A DNA stretch of 64,000 nt from NCBI GenBank assembly GCA_004001285.1, contig AP018697.1, positions 1,116,001-1,180,000 of the forward strand. The letters are read 5' to 3'. Source of the DNA: Arthrobacter sp. MN05-02. Lineage in GTDB: Bacteria > Actinomycetota > Actinomycetes > Actinomycetales > Micrococcaceae. Both the position numbers and the translations under genes were made by a program. Positions 51,755-60,389 of the stretch are shown here, in pieces; position 1 is the stretch's first letter; every line of letters begins with the position of its first letter. Below the pieces are notes generated by a model. That model saw only the letters and a program-made list of their open reading frames with translations. It was not told where the DNA came from and ran no database searches.

Positions 51755-52252
51755 TTAGGGTTTTTCGGCAGTGTGGGGCAGTTCGGCTGCGTAGGCGCGC
51801 AGGGATCGCTGGTAACCAGCGAGTGTGGGGATGAGGGCCAGCAGCGCGGTTTGTAAGGCCTCTGCGTGCCTGCCTTGATCGTGCAGTGCTAGGGCGAGGA
51901 AGGCTTGGCGGGCTCCTTCGTCGATACCGGCGTCTGGCATGGATTCCAGGATCGATACGGCCTCGGCTGCTTCGCCGATGTTCCGTAGGGTGCTTGCGAG
52001 TTGGATGGACGCGCGTAGCGCGCTCGTGCCTTCCAGTCCTGCTGCAATCGCTCGCCTGTACAACGAAATGGCGTTGTCCTCGAGTCCCAGGGCATCGTGC
52101 ACGCCGGCTAACTCGAATAGGGCTTCCGGGTCTCCTTCGGGCTTCTCGGAGAGGAGTATGCGCATTCTCGTGAGAGAGCCTTGCGGGTCGTCGTCGTCGA
52201 AGTCCTGCTCGTAGAAACAATCAATCCTTTGCTGCCACGTGATGTCTGTCAT
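51755..52252 (-). CDS. Tetratricopeptide-repeat protein
   Basis: 165 aa from ATG 52252. TPR_5-type: DPEALFELAGVHDALGLED, NAISLYRRAIAAGLEG, and RQAFLALALHDQGRHAEALQTALLALI. N-terminus MTDITWQQRIDCFYEQDFDDDDPQG matches this soluble family. No catalytic motif. It follows the GNAT gene on the same strand with a four-base gap. Confidence 0.8.
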   Translation of the reverse strand: MTDITWQQRIDCFYEQDFDDDDPQGSLTRMRILLSEKPEGDPEALFELAGVHDALGLEDNAISLYRRAIAAGLEGTSALRASIQLASTLRNIGEAAEAVSILESMPDAGIDEGARQAFLALALHDQGRHAEALQTALLALIPTLAGYQRSLRAYAAELPHTAEKP

Positions 52253-52256
52253 CTTC

Positions 52257-52790
52257 TCAGCTTGGCACGTCGCCCTCATGCGTCCACGCCCGACGGCTGA
52301 TGCTGAATTGCAGGTAGTAGCTGTCCTCGCCCAGGAACATCCCCGGTGTGCCCCTTCCCGTTTCCTCCATTCCGAGGGAGCGCAGGATGCGCACCGATGC
52401 GGTGTTGGCGGCTAATGCTTCCGCCCAGATGTGCTCCAGCCCCAGTTCCTCGAACCCGTAGGTGAGGCCGGCTTCGGCGGCGCGCCGTCCCAGCCCCTGC
52501 CCCCAGCGGCGCGAGGGACCGATTACGAACCCGAGTTCCTTCTCGCCTGGGTCCGATCCGTGAAGATCCACGTACCCGACCAGCTCATCAATGGTCGGGT
52601 CCTCGACTGCCAGCCGCATCAGGCCATCAGGCCGGTCTTGGACCTGCTGCAACCAGAAGGTGTACAGGGCGGCCGGGGACGTTACAGTCCACCCGGTGTG
52701 CTCGCAGAAAGAACTGTCCCCACCCCACTCGCTGAGGACAGGTGCGTCTTCGCGCCGCAGAGGCCGAAGACGCAGCCATGTCGGGTTCAC
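52257..52790 (-). CDS. GNAT N-acetyltransferase
   Basis: 177 aa, GTG 52790. RimJ/RimL-like: RLRPLRREDAPVLSEW, ELVGYVDLHG, acetyl-CoA site ELGFVIGPSRRWGQGLGRRAA, AEALAANTASVRILRSLGMEETGRG. Substrate is unknown; relatives acetylate proteins or small molecules, sometimes antibiotics. Confidence 0.85.
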   Translation of the reverse strand: MNPTWLRLRPLRREDAPVLSEWGGDSSFCEHTGWTVTSPAALYTFWLQQVQDRPDGLMRLAVEDPTIDELVGYVDLHGSDPGEKELGFVIGPSRRWGQGLGRRAAEAGLTYGFEELGLEHIWAEALAANTASVRILRSLGMEETGRGTPGMFLGEDSYYLQFSISRRAWTHEGDVPS

Positions 52791-52853
52791 ACTCCTAACC
52801 TAGCGGCCGGTCGACGCCCTGAGTCCTGGCAGCGACTGGCCTGTGGAAATTCC

Positions 52854-53576
52854 TCAACGCGCTCTGGCAACAAGGACGATAAGAGGGCTGTTCTCAGTAA
52901 ATGGTGTGCATGTCCACGTTCCATAGGTGGCCTGAACTTCGAAGCCTGCTGCGCGGAGCTGCTCCTCGAGGACACCTCGACTTCGGAAGGTCAGAACGAG
53001 GGTCTCCGTCACGACGTCCTGAGTGTCCGCGAACAGGTTGTGAGCCCTCAGTTCGACAACCCCTGGTGCAAGCTCTGACACGTCTTGCCACTCCGTCAGA
53101 GGACCATGAAGGGTCTCTCGTGTGCTGCGCTCTACTGAAGCCCAGCTCTCCCACTCTCGCCCAGCTGGGTTGCGACTTTCGAACGCGAGAATCCCTTCCC
53201 GGCGCAGTGCCCGTCGCAGGTCAAGGAGAGTACGCTCCCACTGCCCGTCGGGGATGTGCTGGGCGACATTGCCCGTCATCACCGCGTAGTCGAATCCGTC
53301 CCGAGGGATGCTGCTGCTATCACCCAGGATCCACTCAACACGCTCGGAGCCTGGCCTGTGCTGTGCGTGGGAGAGCATCGAAGGAGAGGGGTCCACACCA
53401 ACGATGTCTCGTCCTTTACCCGCAAAGGTCACCGTGAGGATGCCGGTCCCGCATCCCAAATCGAGGATTTTTCGAGCGGAGACTTCAGCGGCAAGGGCGC
53501 GATAGAAGTCATGATCAGGCCCGTCAGGATTGTCCTGATCGTAGAGCTCAACAAGGCGCTGGTCATACGTAGTCAT
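52854..53576 (-). CDS. SAM-dependent class I methyltransferase
   Basis: 240 aa. SAM-binding motif KILDLGCGTGILTVTFAGKG, DIVGVDPSPSMLSHAQ, FDYAVMTGNVAQHIPDGQW, and LRREGILAFESRN. Soluble. Substrate unknown; the C-terminal part (VTETLVLTFRSRGVLEEQLRAAGFEV) fits small-molecule methyltransferases. Separate from the GNAT gene by 63 bases. Confidence 0.88.
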   Translation of the reverse strand: MTTYDQRLVELYDQDNPDGPDHDFYRALAAEVSARKILDLGCGTGILTVTFAGKGRDIVGVDPSPSMLSHAQHRPGSERVEWILGDSSSIPRDGFDYAVMTGNVAQHIPDGQWERTLLDLRRALRREGILAFESRNPAGREWESWASVERSTRETLHGPLTEWQDVSELAPGVVELRAHNLFADTQDVVTETLVLTFRSRGVLEEQLRAAGFEVQATYGTWTCTPFTENSPLIVLVARAR

Positions 53577-53715
53577 AGGTCAGAGGTTATAGCGAACCGC
53601 ATTAGCTCACTGACGCCGGCAGTCGCCTACTCGGACGCCCACAAGGCAATCCCGCTGCGGGATCGCTCTGCCCGCTTCATCCGCTAATCTTTGGCCACGC
53701 AGGTGCTCGTACCAA

Positions 53716-54126
53716 TCAGCGGACCGGGAAGTCACCTTCGTAGTCGTTCCACATACCAGCCAGTTGCTGCATGGCGTAGAGCTGGTCGTTGACGCTGGCA
53801 TCCTTACCCGCGAAGTCCATGACGAAGTAGTTCACGCTGAAGCTGTCCTCGAGGGTCAAACCAAACTCCTCCGCCGCGGCATGTGTCCGGAACCGGTAGT
53901 AGTCCGCCTCAGCTGTGCTGTACGCCTCGACGCACTTAATTTCAGGACCACAGGCCGCGTCGGTGATCTCTACGACTTCGGTCGTAACGTCTTTCCCGGT
54001 GTACCCGTTCTCCATGAAATCCTCGAGCGTGAGCGTGAGCTGCGGATGCAAGAACCAGTAGATGATCCCCGCCACGAAGACCAGTGGTACTCCTACCAAG
54101 ACAGCGACAAGCCATGTCTTCCCCAT
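53716..54126 (-). CDS. Membrane-anchored protein, unknown
   Basis: 136 aa from ATG 54126 (MGKTWLVAVL). One N-terminal helix (WLVAVLVGVPLVFVAGIIYWFL), then an extracytoplasmic part with two cysteines (DAACGPEIKCVEAYSTAEADYYRF) and FSVNYFVMDFAGKDASVNDQLYAMQQLAGMWNDY. No family recognised. Confidence 0.6.
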   Translation of the reverse strand: MGKTWLVAVLVGVPLVFVAGIIYWFLHPQLTLTLEDFMENGYTGKDVTTEVVEITDAACGPEIKCVEAYSTAEADYYRFRTHAAAEEFGLTLEDSFSVNYFVMDFAGKDASVNDQLYAMQQLAGMWNDYEGDFPVR

Positions 54127-54290
54127 GCCGACCCAGTATGCAGGAGCCGGCCTCGTAGTCACCTGATGGATCCCGTCACTGTGGTGACAACACCAGCCTC
54201 CATAATCCGCGGTGAAGTCAAAACAGAGCAGGTGCAGTAAGCGATCCTGTTTCGTGCGTCACTAATGACGCTGGTACTTGATGGAGCGAA

Positions 54291-54704
54291 TCAGCTGCAC
54301 TTCGAGTCTGAGAGAACCTCGATGACTCGGGTTGGGGCATCGGGGAAGCCAGCCGCTTCAAGCTCGGAGCGCACGTCGGCCCTGACTACTTCGACGTAGG
54401 CATAGCTTTCTAGCCGGTGCTCAGGGATCTCTTTATCGCCCGATTGAGCCTTTGCGATTGTGTTTTTCCAGTCATTGAGCTCAGACAAGGAAACCTCGGA
54501 ATCGGCCAGAGCTCGGCTGGCAACGGAAGACGCTTCCTGGGGCACGTCATTGACTAGCGGCTCGAGCCACCAGCGAGCTGAGCACTGACCGCCCTGGACT
54601 GTGAAGCTTTCTTCCCGATCCGGTGTCCCGTAAGCAATTCCACAGGCCGACAGCAGCCGAATGCTCGAGCAGGCCCCGATCCAAGTGCACGCTGATTTCC
54701 CCAT
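54291..54704 (-). CDS. Putative lipoprotein, unknown
   Basis: 137 aa from ATG 54704. The N-terminus (MGKSACTWIGACSSIRLLSACGIAYG) is a short, irregular signal-like stretch ending in LLSACG. The rest is hydrophilic: SFTVQGGQCSARWWLEPL, helical SSVASRALADSEVSLSELNDW and VRSELEAAGFPDAPTRVIEV. Lipidation is uncertain because the hydrophobic core is weak. Confidence 0.5.
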   Translation of the reverse strand: MGKSACTWIGACSSIRLLSACGIAYGTPDREESFTVQGGQCSARWWLEPLVNDVPQEASSVASRALADSEVSLSELNDWKNTIAKAQSGDKEIPEHRLESYAYVEVVRADVRSELEAAGFPDAPTRVIEVLSDSKCS

Positions 54705-54756
54705 GCGGTGACTGTACTCGCGGCCGTCGTGCCGAGGGCGCACCACTCACTCAAAG

Positions 54757-54785
54757 CGTCCCGGTGCAGGATCCCCGGGCGGCAC
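54757..54785. repeat. Intergenic palindrome copy 9
   Basis: GTCCCGGTGCAGGATCCCCG then GGCGGCAC, followed at once by a second GGATCC (CAGTCCTGGATCCTCCTGTG). The rest of 54786-54936 is GT-rich and empty. Confidence 0.5.
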
Positions 54786-54936
54786 AGTCCTGGATCCTCC
54801 TGTGTACGGGTGTGAGCTGGTTCAGCTGGTGGGTGTGGTGCGCTGTTGGTTGTCAGAGTGGGCGAGTTGCTGTGGTCTGCGTCTGATGGTGCATACCTGT
54901 GTGTTCTTGATGCCGGTAGAGGTGTGGGGTGGACGG

Positions 54937-55617
54937 TTAGTAGGTGATGCGTCCGTGCCGGTTGTGGAACTCGCCGGTGGGACCGTCGGTGCCCAGGAGG
55001 GCGAGGTTTACGGTGGCGTCGGTGCCTTCGGTCACGGTCTGGTGACCGCCGTGATCGTTGAAATCCGTGGCGGTGTATCCGGGATCGCTGGCATTGATGC
55101 GGAAGGATGGCAGGTTTTTCGCGTACTGCACGGTAAGCGCGATGACGGCGGCCTTCGAGGCCGCGTACGGGATGGCGGGTACGGGGAACTCGTCGTGTCC
55201 TTCGGTGCTGAGGAAGCGCGGCCAGCCCACACCGGAGGAGACGTTGACGATGACCGGGTGGGAGGACTTGCGTAGTAGGGGCAGGGCTGCCTGGGTGACC
55301 CGGACGATACCGAGCACATTGGTGTCGAGCACGCTGTGCATCGCCTCGGTAGTGAGGTCGTCGACACCGAACGAGGTGCCGAGGATACCGGCGTTGTTCA
55401 CCAGGACATCGAGCTCCGGCAAAGAGCCGAGGGCATTATCGACGCTTTGCTGGTCGGTGACGTCGAGTTGTACGGGGTGTGCGCCCAGTGCTTGGACCGC
55501 ATCGCCGTTGGCGAGGTTGCGCATTCCTGCGTAGACGGTGTGGCCGGCCTCGATGAGGCGGCGAGTGGTTTCGAGACCGAGGCTCTTGTTGGCGCCGGTG
55601 ATCAGTGTGGTTGTCAT
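54937..55617 (-). CDS. SDR-family oxidoreductase
   Basis: 226 aa from ATG 55617. TLITGANKSLGLETTRRLIEAGH, VLVNNAGILGTSF, IVNVSSGVGW, Tyr/Lys in YAASKAAVIAL, and DPGYTATDFNDHGG. A small-molecule reductase, similar to many paired with XRE regulators in Actinobacteria. Divergent from the XRE gene at 55720. Confidence 0.88.
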   Translation of the reverse strand: MTTTLITGANKSLGLETTRRLIEAGHTVYAGMRNLANGDAVQALGAHPVQLDVTDQQSVDNALGSLPELDVLVNNAGILGTSFGVDDLTTEAMHSVLDTNVLGIVRVTQAALPLLRKSSHPVIVNVSSGVGWPRFLSTEGHDEFPVPAIPYAASKAAVIALTVQYAKNLPSFRINASDPGYTATDFNDHGGHQTVTEGTDATVNLALLGTDGPTGEFHNRHGRITY

Positions 55618-55719
55618 GTCTTCATGGTGCCCCCCGGGTCGAATCTCATCCAGGTCCCCGTTGACGGGGGGACTGGCAGTACCACCGTCACCGCCTCGAC
55701 GTGGAGGACAATTGCAGGC

Positions 55720-56562
55720 ATGAGCGAATTCGCCAGCGTACTCAGAGCATGGCGGGAGCGGGTGGGGCCTGCCGAGGTCGGCTTCCCTGCCGGCGCCGGA
55801 CGACGCACCACCGGTCTCCGGCGTGAGGAGCTCGCCACGTTGGCTGGAATCAGCGTCGATTACATCGTGCGCCTCGAACAAGGGCGCGCGCTTCACCCCT
55901 CGCCCCAGCTACTCCGGTCCTTAGCGAACGCGTTGCGTCTCACCGGTGACGAACGTGATCATCTTTACCGGGCCGCCGGGGTTGCACCGCCCTCGACGGG
56001 AGTGGTTCCGCAGCACATTGGGCCCGGAGTCCAGCGCATCATCGACCGCCTCTCCGATGTGCCGATGGCTGTCTTCACCGCCGCCCACGACATCCTGGAC
56101 TGGAATCCGCTGTGGGCAGCATTGAACGGGGACCCGTCCCGCTACATCGGAATCGAACGGAATCTGGTGTGGCGGCACTTCACCTCGGGCCATGCGGGCA
56201 CAGACTTCGACGAACAGCATGAAGAGGACTTCGCGCGTGACCTGGCGGCAGACCTCCGCGCTGCAGTCGGCCGTTATCCGCAGGACAAGGCATTGGGTCA
56301 GCTCGTATCCCGGCTCCGTGCCGAGTCGCCCGAGTTCGAGCGCCGCTGGGGCCACGCTCGAGTCGCCGAGCACCGGTCCAGTCGAAAAACAGTGACAAAC
56401 ACCCCGGTCGGGCCGATCACCATCGACTGCGATGTGCTGACCGCCCCCGGCAGCGATTTACGCATCGTCGTCTACACAGCTGTTCCCGGGAGCACGGACG
56501 AGGCGAAACTCGACCTCCTCCGCGTCACCGGACTCCAAACACTCAGTCCAACTACACCCTGA
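55720..56562 (+). CDS. XRE-family regulator with MmyB-like ligand domain
   Basis: 280 aa from ATG 55720 behind GTGGAGGAC. N-terminal HTH: RTTGLRREELATLAGISVDYIVRLEQGRALHPS with LRLTGDERDHLYRAAGV, then the MmyB-like binding domain (AHDILDWNPLWAALNGDPSR, WRHFTSGHAG, EFERRWGHARVAEHRSSRKT). It most likely represses the divergent SDR gene in response to a small or fatty-acid-like ligand. Confidence 0.88.
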   Translation: MSEFASVLRAWRERVGPAEVGFPAGAGRRTTGLRREELATLAGISVDYIVRLEQGRALHPSPQLLRSLANALRLTGDERDHLYRAAGVAPPSTGVVPQHIGPGVQRIIDRLSDVPMAVFTAAHDILDWNPLWAALNGDPSRYIGIERNLVWRHFTSGHAGTDFDEQHEEDFARDLAADLRAAVGRYPQDKALGQLVSRLRAESPEFERRWGHARVAEHRSSRKTVTNTPVGPITIDCDVLTAPGSDLRIVVYTAVPGSTDEAKLDLLRVTGLQTLSPTTP

Positions 56563-56730
56563 TCACGCCCTGATCGAAAGACAGGAAAAGAACTGGTGCA
56601 ACACCGGCACAGCGCTTTTCCCAGAAAGCTCACCTACCTCGACCTGATTCGTCAGGTTTTCCGCGGGTGCACTTCATCCTCAACTCCACCATGACAACAA
56701 CGAAGCACTCAGTGCAGCATCGGCAGGCCG

Positions 56731-56759
56731 GGACACTAAAGGATCCCTTACTAGGACAG
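56731..56759. repeat. Intergenic palindrome copy 10
   Basis: GGACACTAAAGGATCCCTTA then CTAGGACAG, upstream of the PadR operator. Confidence 0.5.
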
Positions 56760-56780
56760 CCGTTGATTCCAGTCCTGTAC

Positions 56781-56801
56781 ATAGGTAGGTTAACTACCTA
56801 T
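56781..56801. promoter_or_regulatory. PadR operator candidate overlapping the start codon
   Basis: A perfect dyad, arms ATAGGTAG and CTACCTAT with a 5-base GTTAA spacer. Its last two bases are the A and T of the PadR start codon, so the bound protein would block both promoter and ribosome. PadR regulators commonly bind such ATGTANNNTACAT-like sites and repress themselves. Confidence 0.65.
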
Positions 56802-57141
56802 GACGATCGACTGGGTATCTGAGCTGACGCGGGCTGCTCTGCCACGCGCGATCCTGACGGTTCTCAGCACGCAGCAACAGCACGGTTACGCCATGCTTGA
56901 GCTCCTTAAACGTCATGGGTTCGAGCGGATCAAGGGCGGAACCCTCTACCCGCTGCTGCGACGACTCGAGGAGCAGGGTCTCGTCGGTCATTCATGGGAG
57001 CACGACGCATCCGGGCCCGGGCGGAAGGTCTTCTCTCTCACGCTGCTCGGACATGAAGAGCTCGAGCGCTCGACCCTTGCCTGGAATCACATGACCGACA
57101 CTCTTGCCAGCCTACGAACAGGACATCAGGACATCTCATGA
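56800..57141 (+). CDS. PadR-family transcriptional regulator
   Basis: 113 aa. PadR winged helix: ILTVLSTQQQHGYAMLELL, GFERIKGGTLYPLLRRLEEQGLV, WEHDASGPGRKVFSLT with the wing and LGHEELER. The stop overlaps the next ATG by four bases (ATGA). A perfect dyad at its start suggests autoregulation. Confidence 0.88.
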   Translation: MTIDWVSELTRAALPRAILTVLSTQQQHGYAMLELLKRHGFERIKGGTLYPLLRRLEEQGLVGHSWEHDASGPGRKVFSLTLLGHEELERSTLAWNHMTDTLASLRTGHQDIS

Positions 57142-57524
57142 CCTACGAACACGACCTCGCCTTCAACCTACGCCTCCGCGGTGTCGCCGAACAGCAGATC
57201 GCGGAGGCCATTGAAGAAGTGAAGGCCCACATGGGGAGCACAGGCGTGGCCCCGGAGGCCGAGTTCGGCACCCCGGAAGAGTATGCGGCGACCTTCCCCA
57301 AAACGACACATCGAACCCGAGGATCGCGGGTGGTAATCGCGGCGGCAGTTATCTGTCTCGCCTATGGCGTCGCAATCCTCGCGCTCAAGGCCCTGTTCGA
57401 CTTCGACATCAGAACTCTTACCGGTCCAATGATGCTGTGGCCCGGTTTGGTCATTCTGGGTGCAGGGATCCTCGGCGGGTTCCTCCTCGATTACCTACGC
57501 CCCAAGCCCTCCATGTCCGACTAA
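57138..57524 (+). CDS. Membrane protein of the PadR/HAAS-domain pair
   Basis: 128 aa. The N-terminal part (NLRLRGVAEQQIAEAIEEVKAH, EFGTPEEYAATFP) has the helical HAAS-like pattern of proteins encoded after PadR regulators; two transmembrane helices follow (VVIAAAVICLAYGVAILAL, MLWPGLVILGAGILGGFLL). Co-transcribed with PadR. Function unknown. Confidence 0.75.
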   Translation: MTYEHDLAFNLRLRGVAEQQIAEAIEEVKAHMGSTGVAPEAEFGTPEEYAATFPKTTHRTRGSRVVIAAAVICLAYGVAILALKALFDFDIRTLTGPMMLWPGLVILGAGILGGFLLDYLRPKPSMSD

Positions 57525-57536
57525 ACGCGACCAACG

Positions 57537-57568
57537 ACTGTCCGGTTCAGGATCCCTCAGCGGGCAGT
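57537..57568. repeat. Intergenic palindrome copy 11
   Basis: Best GGATCC-type copy: arms ACTGTCCG and CGGGCAGT enclosing GTTCAGGATCCCTCAG. Lies in the convergent gap and supplies the stop codon of the minus-strand gene that ends at 57557. Confidence 0.65.
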
Positions 57569-58033
57569 TAAAGCTACTTCGCAACGGCTATCGGTGGACT
57601 CGCCGTCGACCGTGAAGTCCAGGTGCAGAGTCGTGGCCGCTGAGGGTGGTGCCGGCGTGTAGACGAGCATGTCATCCCAGCCAGTACCGTCTCCGACCAT
57701 TCGGAACCCGGATGGTTCGTACTGAGTACCTTCGTCGTCAGTGATGGTGACGCCCACTCTGCTGAGATTGCTTATCTTGGGAGGCCCGTCCTTCTGGGCT
57801 TCCTCGGCTTCTGCCGCAAGGTCCTCGAGACTTCGGGTCCGAGCGATTTCGCCATCGTGGGTTACCGTCTCGTACCCTCGCGCCGCGCTGAGGTAGACGA
57901 CTACGCAGGGGGTGCCAGATGGAACGTCCACATGGAGGGGAGCATTCGTGACCTCGATGCCCGCGAGGCGAACATTCACCTTCTCGATAGTTGCGACGAT
58001 CAAGGTCCCTGATGCGCTAACGATGGATGTCAT
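57557..58033 (-). CDS. Unknown 158-aa protein
   Basis: No signal peptide or clear membrane helix; beta-rich (GTLIVATIEKVNVRLAGIEV, GVTITDDEGTQYEPSGF, TTLHLDFTVDGESTDSRCEVA). Charged helix LEDLAAEAEEAQKDG in the middle. No family recognised. Its stop codon lies inside repeat copy 11. Confidence 0.5.
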   Translation of the reverse strand: MTSIVSASGTLIVATIEKVNVRLAGIEVTNAPLHVDVPSGTPCVVVYLSAARGYETVTHDGEIARTRSLEDLAAEAEEAQKDGPPKISNLSRVGVTITDDEGTQYEPSGFRMVGDGTGWDDMLVYTPAPPSAATTLHLDFTVDGESTDSRCEVALTAR

Positions 58034-58070
58034 GTGTCACTTTAACTCCCAACCCCCTAGAGATTGCTTC

Positions 58071-58094
58071 GTAGAAGGATCCTCGAGCGGACAC
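58071..58094. repeat. Intergenic palindrome copy 12
   Basis: GTAGAAGGATCCTCGAGCGG then ACAC, between divergent genes. Confidence 0.5.
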
Positions 58095-58160
58095 CAGTGG
58101 CCTCGAGTGCAGACGAGAGCATGCACTGTGTTTCGATGAATCGCGACAACGATCGAGGTA

Positions 58161-58565
58161 GTGAAGGCCCAGGACCTGGCGCTGAGCGATGTTCTCGCCC
58201 TCTATGACGCGGTGGGGTGGCTTGCCTACACAAAGGATCCGGACACTCTCCGAAAGGCCCTTGAAGGATCGTCGACACTCGTGGTTGCCCGCGACGGTCA
58301 GGTGCTTGTCGGACTGGCTCGCGTGATCTCCGACGGTGCTTCGATCTGCTACCTCCAGGACATCCTCGTCCGGCCGTCACATCACAGGAAGGGCTTAGGA
58401 CGCGCTCTCGCTGAGCGAGCCCTCGAACAGTACCCGCACGTGCGGCAAAAGGTTCTCATCACTGATGACGAGCCAACGCAGAAGGCATTCTACGAAGCAC
58501 TGGGCTACACGCAGACAGACGAATTCGCTGGAGGGCCCATCCGAGCCTTCGTGCGGTTTGACTGA
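58161..58565 (+). CDS. GNAT N-acetyltransferase
   Basis: 134 aa, GTG 58161. LYDAVGWLAYTKDPDTL, acetyl-CoA binding YLQDILVRPSHHRKGLGRALAERAL, and a C-terminal AFYEALGYTQTDEFAGG. This YjdJ/YitI-like small GNAT group has unknown substrates. Confidence 0.85.
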   Translation: MKAQDLALSDVLALYDAVGWLAYTKDPDTLRKALEGSSTLVVARDGQVLVGLARVISDGASICYLQDILVRPSHHRKGLGRALAERALEQYPHVRQKVLITDDEPTQKAFYEALGYTQTDEFAGGPIRAFVRFD

Positions 58566-58568
58566 AAG

Positions 58569-58727
58569 CTACGTGCGAACGGGGATACCGCAGAGGACGT
58601 CGGCGGCCACCCATGGAGGGATGACCACGCCGCGGACCGCGAGCATCAGTCCGCTCCAGCCCAGGACGACCAGTAACACCACGGACACCCCGCAGACGGT
58701 GGACGCACGACGAAGAGGCTGCCTCAC
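58569..58727 (-). CDS. Possible 52-aa membrane protein
   Basis: A 52-codon frame from GTG 58727 with one strong hydrophobic helix (VCGVSVVLLVVLGWSGLML) and a Val/Pro-rich tail (VIPPWVAADVLCGIPVRT). It fills the gap between the GNAT gene (convergent) and the next lipoprotein gene. No good ribosome-binding site was seen. Confidence 0.35.
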   Translation of the reverse strand: MRQPLRRASTVCGVSVVLLVVLGWSGLMLAVRGVVIPPWVAADVLCGIPVRT

Positions 58728-58776
58728 AAGATCAGAGTCGACACTTCGGCTGGACCCCGTCGGGCAAGCCTAAGAG

Positions 58777-59157
58777 TCAGGGATGCGAAGTGAGCTTCGT
58801 GCGCTGGGATACCCAGATTGGGCCGATCTGGGTCATGAACTCGTCGTTGCAGGCCTGCATCACTTCGTCCGCAGGTGGGGCATCACCACTGTAGGAGGAC
58901 TGGAAGCCCAGCTGGTTGCCGTGCTGCCGCTCGATCGGCCCGACACCCCATCCTGCGTCCTGGATGCAGGTGCGTGCAGCATCAACCGCGTCGCGGTACT
59001 CGGCTTCAGTGACGACCAGGTCTTCCAGAACGGCCTGCTGATACTCGCTCGCGCTGTCGCGCATCTCGAGCTTCTCGTCCTCGGAAAAGAACACCATTGC
59101 GCAACCGGTGAGCAGAAAAGCTGCGCAGCCCACAGCAGCAGCGGCAGTACGTTTCAT
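58777..59157 (-). CDS. Putative lipoprotein, unknown
   Basis: 126 aa from ATG 59157 with GGAGAA upstream; MENG at 59169 is an alternative. Lipobox AFLLTGCAM, then a helical acidic stretch (SEYQQAVLEDLVVTEAEYRDAV) and cysteines (ARTCIQDAGW, QACNDEFM). No family recognised. Confidence 0.6.
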   Translation of the reverse strand: MKRTAAAAVGCAAFLLTGCAMVFFSEDEKLEMRDSASEYQQAVLEDLVVTEAEYRDAVDAARTCIQDAGWGVGPIERQHGNQLGFQSSYSGDAPPADEVMQACNDEFMTQIGPIWVSQRTKLTSHP

Positions 59158-59228
59158 CCCGTTCTCCATGGGAGCATCCTGCCTCACGACGCGAAAAGCG
59201 TCGGCGTTCAGCTTTCCGAGCCAGACGA

Positions 59229-59390
59229 TCAGCTCCCCGGGTTGGGAGGCTGCGCAGCGTCTGCGTAATAGGACCGTATCCCGTGCTTCACTCCCAATCT
59301 GATGATCAGGTACAGCACGATCCCCGCGACGACGATGAGGACCAGCCACACCAGCAGGACGATAAGAATCTCCGGTCCACCAAGAGCCAT
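59229..59390 (-). CDS. Small one-helix membrane protein
   Basis: 53 aa from ATG 59390, GGGGGTAG upstream. One long helix (ILIVLLVWLVLIVVAGIVLYLII) then a short basic/polar tail (GVKHGIRSYYADAAQPPNPGS). Similar in kind to the other small membrane proteins around it; no family recognised. Confidence 0.55.
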   Translation of the reverse strand: MALGGPEILIVLLVWLVLIVVAGIVLYLIIRLGVKHGIRSYYADAAQPPNPGS

Positions 59391-59604
59391 TGCTACCCCC
59401 ATGATCGCTGTCTGATACTCGGTGATCAGAGCCTAACCCTGTGCGTGATGGACGTCAGACTCCAGCCGAGCAGAAAAAGGAAGATGGGTCCAGCGTGACT
59501 AGTGCGCACATGTACTAGGAAGTCTGTATGACGCGCAGAACACCATCCTTCTACGGGAATGAGGCCGGGTCGGCTCATCAGGCTTCGATACGACGCTGGT
59601 GGTC

Positions 59605-60258
59605 CTAGGTGTTGGACTCGACGGTGGCGGGGACGGTCTTGCCGTCGGGCAACGTCACGCTTTTCGTTACTGTCCCGTCAGCGCGACGAACGCCCTCGAG
59701 GCGAAGCGTGAGGGTGTTGTCGGTGAAGCTGGAGGACGAGGCGTATGCGTAGGTCATGCCGTCGGGAAGTTCGCCCAGGTCTGCTTCCGTAGGAAAACGG
59801 ACATCGAATGGTGCACTACGCGCGGACTGCTCGCAGATCTGTATGAACCCGTCAGGGTGTGTCAGTCCAATGAGGCTCGTACTGTCGTTCGAGGTCATGA
59901 CCCCGAAGAGGCTGTACCCCGGCGGATGCTCACTCGCTTGAGGCTCCTTGCTCTGTCCGGCGAGCTCGGCGGCTTCCTGCTTTTCGGACTGCTCAATTGC
60001 CTCACAGGCGTTCAATGCCTCCGCTGGTGTTTCGACCGGTTCCGCCGGGGGACCGTCATTTGTTGAGGGAAGAAGGGTGAGCCCAGCGAAGACGCAGGCC
60101 ATCAGAGTCCCGCCGAGTGCGAACTGCTTGCGTCGTGTGAGCCCGGGCTTGTTGCTCGTGCTTGGGATTGGTTCGTCCGCTGCGGAGGCGCCGATGTCGA
60201 TGATCTCAATGACATCATTGTGGACACGGTGGTTCGCATCGCCGTATTCGTTCCCCAT
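59605..60258 (-). CDS. Membrane-anchored protein, unknown
   Basis: 217 aa. Cytoplasmic N-terminus about 45 residues (VIEIIDIGASAADEPIPSTS, TRRKQF), one helix (ALGGTLMACVFAGLTLL), then an outside domain (FGVMTSNDSTSLIGLTHPDGF, LPDGMTYAYASSSSFTDNTLTLRLEG). Function unknown. Confidence 0.55.
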   Translation of the reverse strand: MGNEYGDANHRVHNDVIEIIDIGASAADEPIPSTSNKPGLTRRKQFALGGTLMACVFAGLTLLPSTNDGPPAEPVETPAEALNACEAIEQSEKQEAAELAGQSKEPQASEHPPGYSLFGVMTSNDSTSLIGLTHPDGFIQICEQSARSAPFDVRFPTEADLGELPDGMTYAYASSSSFTDNTLTLRLEGVRRADGTVTKSVTLPDGKTVPATVESNT

Positions 60259-60332
60259 GATTTGACCCTATGGTTCGAGCATCCTCCGCGCCATGAAGCC
60301 GCGCGCTTCGTCGCCCCATCCGCCGGCGACAA

Positions 60333-60360
60333 CGTTCGGAACGGATCCTGCAGCGGGACG
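60333..60360. repeat. Intergenic palindrome copy 13
   Basis: CGTTCGGAACGGATCCTGCA then GCGGGACG. Confidence 0.5.
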
Positions 60361-60389
60361 CCCTGCACACTGGCTAGAACTTGTGCACC

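Noticed and set aside
56691..56822. 43-codon frame over the PadR operator
   Set aside because: It runs through repeat copy 10 and the PadR start in a different frame and has no ribosome-binding site or domain.
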